From the NCBI GenBank assembly GCA_018333515.1, contig JAGXSZ010000023.1:62001-126000 (forward strand): a stretch of 64,000 nt of DNA. Reading direction: 5' to 3'. Shown piece after piece: positions 62,301 through 64,000 of the stretch; within the stretch, counting starts at the first letter, position 1, and every line of letters begins with the position of its first letter. The position numbers and the translations under genes are program-made. The notes below the pieces were generated by a model. The model made no database searches, was not told the DNA's origin, and saw only the letters and a list, made by a program, of their open reading frames with translations. Origin of the DNA: Actinomycetota bacterium. Lineage in GTDB: Bacteria; Actinomycetota; Aquicultoria; Aquicultorales; Aquicultoraceae.

Positions 62301-62583
62301 CAATGCCCTTTGGGAGTTTAACCCGGTGGGTCTTTGAGTTGCGCAGCTCTTCGAGCTTTTGCGCACCGATGCCCCTGTGGGCGTTGTCTATCTTAGAAGA
62401 GGTGGCGGTGGATTTAAACTTTACAAGAAGTTCGCCGGGGACGAACTCGCCTTCTATGGGCGCGCTTGAGCGCGGTATGCTCGGTAGGCCGGCGGGACTT
62501 GCGAACAGCGGAAGGATTGGCAATGATGAAAATATCATTGCGCAAATGAGCGCAAAACTCAGAAAACGGTGCCTTGTAAGCAT
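59362..62583 (-). CDS. Secreted subtilisin-family serine protease with Ig/FN3 modules and C-terminal anchor
   Basis: This 1073-residue S8 protease has a signal peptide (about 1-30), a propeptide (FVPGELLVKFKS...AEPNYYRH) and a catalytic domain with Asp158 in VVDSGVD, His191 in DDHGHGTHVAG and Ser353 in NGTSMAAPHVAG. Then follow a jelly-roll module (SSSTGVSVTYSF), two or more TTLSTNPTSPDG-type repeats, an FN3 domain, and a domain with ELGNGVKVSFSNV and GYHIDISTTANYSG. The tail reads AFGHNTN, a transmembrane helix, then RRR. The ATG at 62583 has GGGGTGA upstream. It probably acts at the cell surface. Confidence 0.92.
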   Translation of the reverse strand: MLTRHRFLSFALICAMIFSSLPILPLFASPAGLPSIPRSSAPIEGEFVPGELLVKFKSTATSSKIDNAHRGIGAQKLEELRNSKTHRVKLPKGIDEHNAIANYEKLPDVEYAEPNYYRHALLTPNDTNYGVQWALPKIKAPQAWDTTTGNETVVAVVDSGVDYNHPDLSTKVIKGYDYINNDNDPMDDHGHGTHVAGITGAITNNAQGVAGVSWGAKLLAVKVLNSSGSGTDATVANGIRYAADNNAKIINLSLGGYDYSSTMADAVVYAQGKGCLVVAAAGNGNTSNVLYPAGYQNVIGVSATRTDDGKASYSNYGWYVDVAAPGGNADGTASNGIASTYPGNQYVYMNGTSMAAPHVAGLAALIATVYPGKTGAQLGRTIQATVDDLGAAGRDDTFGYGRINAEKAVKTLIVHDEENSAAATYSGTWTNGSSSNASGGAFKHSSSTGVSVTYSFNGTSVSWVAQKSPASGIAKVYIDGVYQQDVDLYGTSDHQQLVYTKSGLALGNHTIKIEVAGTKNASSSGYDVNVDAFDFVTVKDTTAPITTLSTNPTSPDGANGWFNTAPSITLTRDEPGTTYYQWGSTTGAWTTYSGSFASMEGEHTLYFYSVDTSGNTEAVKSQAIKVDTVAPTATITSPTGGTVTGIVTISGTATDANFVNYILDFGQGVSPASWTEITNSSTQKTNETLGQLDTRTLAEGDFVIRLRAFDAAAKVETATVLVTAASDTQAPVTTLSTSPTSPDGENGWFKSTTTASLTANEPATTYYQWDSTATANWTTYSGSFTAPEGEHTLYFYSVDTSNNTETARSAVLKVDTQKPAAPTNVKAMAPNDSKVFIKWEAATDNVAVIGYDVYNADNGEKIVSVEKTNYMHTGLAPNTTYRYYVAAFDAAGNRSPVSETVEATTFRASRSINPGTSVDVELGNGVKVSFSNVLVAGITSATIIIDPPYGAPDANFRFRGYHIDISTTANYSGTIMVTIPYDPSLIKGNEKNLKLMHWNGQKWEDVTVEVDTENNIIIGMTTSLSPFAVGENEVGTTAVTTIAFGHNTNMLAMLAAMLTALGLLLIVRRRSII

Positions 62584-62627
62584 GAAATCACCCCGGAAAT
62601 ATGGCCAAACGTTCACTTATTATGTCA

Positions 62628-62656
62628 GCAACTGATTGGATAATTATAACATTACG
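62628..62656 (-). promoter_or_regulatory. Promoter-like element of the subtilase gene
   Basis: The minus strand has a perfect TATAAT (62643-62648), 60 nt before the ATG; the -35 is not convincing. The same 29-bp stretch, with two changes, precedes the surface-protein relic at 55088. Confidence 0.5.
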
Positions 62657-62713
62657 GCTTATGTGCTGCCATGCCTTCGCATACGGAAGCCCTGTTAATT
62701 TTTGGTTTTACCG

Positions 62714-62733
62714 CCTCCCCCTCAAGGGGGAGG
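62714..62733. terminator. Hairpin after the last surface protein gene
   Basis: CCTCCCCC and GGGGGAGG form an 8-bp stem closing on TCAA, 7 nt past the stop. No U-run follows. Confidence 0.45.
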
Positions 62734-62739
62734 AAAACA

Positions 62740-64000
62740 TTAGACCGTGCTTCTGCGCAGCACAAGCGCTGTGCCGAGCAGCATCATCGCGACTGCGAGC
62801 GCCGCGAGCAGGTTCGTGTTGTGGCCGAAGGCTATGGATGTCGCTGCCGTGGTGCCTTCTTCCTCGCCCACGCCGAACGGCGAGAGCGAGGTAGTCATGC
62901 CGGTAATCGTGTTGTTTACCGTATCCACCTCGACCGTGATATCTTCCCACTTCTGGCCGTTCCAGTGCATGAATTTAAGGTTCTTCTCGTTGCCCTTGAT
63001 CAACGACTCGTCGTACGAGACCGTTACCATGATGGCGCCCGCATAACCTGCCGTCGTGCTGATATCGATGTGATAGCCCCTGAACCTGAAGGTCGGTGTG
63101 GGAGTACCGTACGGCGGGTCGGTGATGACCGTCGCCGACGTAGTGCCTGATACGACTACGTTGCTAAAGCTCACTTTCACACCGTTACCCAGCTCTACAT
63201 TGACCGATGTGCCGGGGGCTGTCGATTTACTCCCCTGGAACGTTGTCGCCTCGACCGTGTTGCTTACCGGCGACTGGTTGCCGGCCGCGTCGAAGGCCGC
63301 AACGTAGTAGCGGTAGGCGGTGTTTGACGCCAAACCGGTATGCGTGAAGCTTGTTGTCGTCGTGCCGGCAATCTTCTGGCCGGTGTCGGCGTTATAGACG
63401 TTGTAGCCGGCGACCGCGATGTTGTCGGTCGACGCTTCCCACTCAATGAGAATCTTGCTCTCGCACAGCGCCGTTGCCTTCACGTTTGCCGGCTTCGACG
63501 GGGCTTGCGCGTCTACTTTCAAGACCACGCTCTTAACGACTTCGGTATTATTCGAGGTATCCATCGAGTAGAAGTAGAGTGTGTGTTGGCCTTCGAGCGC
63601 CGCAAAGCCGCCGCCGGCCGTCATCCATGGCCCTGTTGTCGAATCCCACTGATAGTATATGATTCCCGGTCGGTCGCTTGTGAGCGTTATCGTCGGAATC
63701 GTCTTGTACCAACCGTTTGAGCCATCCGGTGTCGTGGGGCTAAGCGTTATCGAGGTTGCCGGCGCGTCGACGAAGGCCGCTGTCGTAAACGACCACACCT
63801 TCGCTGTCGCCATCGCGGTCCCGGCCAGGTCCCTCACACCGGTCGTTATCGTAGCCGTGTAGGTCATCGAGCTTATCAGGTTGTTGGTGGGCTTAAGGGT
63901 GGCTGTCCGAGTGCCGGCATCGTATGTCACGGTGCCCGCGACCGGGTTATTCGCACTATCCATCAAGGTGACGGTGCTCGAGTTTATTGTCGATGGATCC
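62740..64000 (-). CDS. Surface protein with Big_5/FN3 modules and the same C-terminal anchor (partial)
   Basis: The frame is open to the window edge, so at least 420 C-terminal residues are seen. An SbsA-type Ig domain (INSSTVTLMDSANNPVAGTV...GVRDLAGTAMATAKVWSF) is followed by an SITLSPTTPDGSNGWY module, an FN3 domain (KPANVKATALCESKILIEWE) and the domain VELGNGVKVSFSNVVVSG...GYHIDISTTAGYAG. The end is FGHNTN, a transmembrane helix and RRSTV. From the DG module to the end it is a close paralogue of the subtilase C-terminus. It is probably a wall- or membrane-anchored adhesin or enzyme whose catalytic part lies outside the window. Confidence 0.88.
   Translation of the reverse strand, partial: DPSTINSSTVTLMDSANNPVAGTVTYDAGTRTATLKPTNNLISSMTYTATITTGVRDLAGTAMATAKVWSFTTAAFVDAPATSITLSPTTPDGSNGWYKTIPTITLTSDRPGIIYYQWDSTTGPWMTAGGGFAALEGQHTLYFYSMDTSNNTEVVKSVVLKVDAQAPSKPANVKATALCESKILIEWEASTDNIAVAGYNVYNADTGQKIAGTTTTSFTHTGLASNTAYRYYVAAFDAAGNQSPVSNTVEATTFQGSKSTAPGTSVNVELGNGVKVSFSNVVVSGTTSATVITDPPYGTPTPTFRFRGYHIDISTTAGYAGAIMVTVSYDESLIKGNEKNLKFMHWNGQKWEDITVEVDTVNNTITGMTTSLSPFGVGEEEGTTAATSIAFGHNTNLLAALAVAMMLLGTALVLRRSTV

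Overview
The window looks like a chromosomal piece of an environmental bacterium, probably monoderm and deep-branching (Actinomycetota- or Bacillota-like). This is inference from gene content: a Rex redox repressor, a two-component prenyl diphosphate synthase with a DDxxD-lacking partner, an RsbV/RsbW partner switch, KGG-repeat stress proteins, and sigma-B-type promoters. No rRNA, tRNA or CRISPR array was seen.

Region 1 (1-12.5 kb, GC-rich, almost all on the minus strand) is housekeeping and stress: partial tatC, tatA, an RsbW-like kinase and RsbV-like STAS protein, a phosphoribosyltransferase, four KGG-repeat genes, a truncated ATP-grasp ligase, a DUF72 protein, a lactonase-like metallo-beta-lactamase, a TPR protein, an amidohydrolase, the prenyl synthase pair and rex. 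Five sites of the form GTTTRR-N13/14-(G/T)GGTA(T/C/G) or close to it sit upstream of rsbV, three KGG genes and the ATP-grasp gene. They suggest one local stress regulon.

Region 2 (12.5-55 kb) is a very large surface-glycan locus. It starts with an O-antigen-ligase/TPR protein, a polyprenyl-phosphate sugar-1-phosphate transferase, GT4 enzymes and an FkbM methyltransferase. It then holds manB and manC (GDP-mannose) and gmhA, gmhB, hddC and hddA (the complete GDP-D-glycero-alpha-D-manno-heptose pathway). Three plus-strand SDR genes of Gmd/Rmd/Fcl type follow. Next is a tight, AT-rich eight-gene minus-strand operon: hddA, a ColD-like PLP dehydratase with His in place of Lys, two SDRs, a split transketolase, a B12-type radical SAM protein and a TIM-barrel protein. 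It ends with a GT-C-like membrane protein, more GTs, and a Wzm/Wzt exporter with a WbdD-like methyltransferase. The locus is littered with relics: manB fragments, a decayed hicB copy, a GT4 N-terminus and a surface-protein tail. This indicates repeated recombination.

Region 3 (55-58.6 kb) is an accessory island of small genes: a putative zinc peptidase with a small overlapping partner, an orphan CopG-like antitoxin, two PIN-domain toxin-antitoxin pairs and short repeats between them. A Phd/PIN pair (17.5-18.2 kb) and HicAB (28.4-28.8 kb) lie inside region 2.

Region 4 (58.6-64 kb) has an ExoD-like membrane protein and two large secreted proteins, a subtilisin-family protease and a partial Ig/FN3 protein. 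These two share a duplicated C-terminal cassette ending in the same GHNTN-transmembrane-arginine tail, a possible sorting or anchoring signal.

The most interesting candidate system is the eight-gene sugar operon: heptose activation plus a ColD-like 3-dehydratase plus a split two-carbon-transfer enzyme plus a radical SAM enzyme would fit an undescribed deoxy, branched-chain nucleotide sugar exported through Wzm/Wzt.
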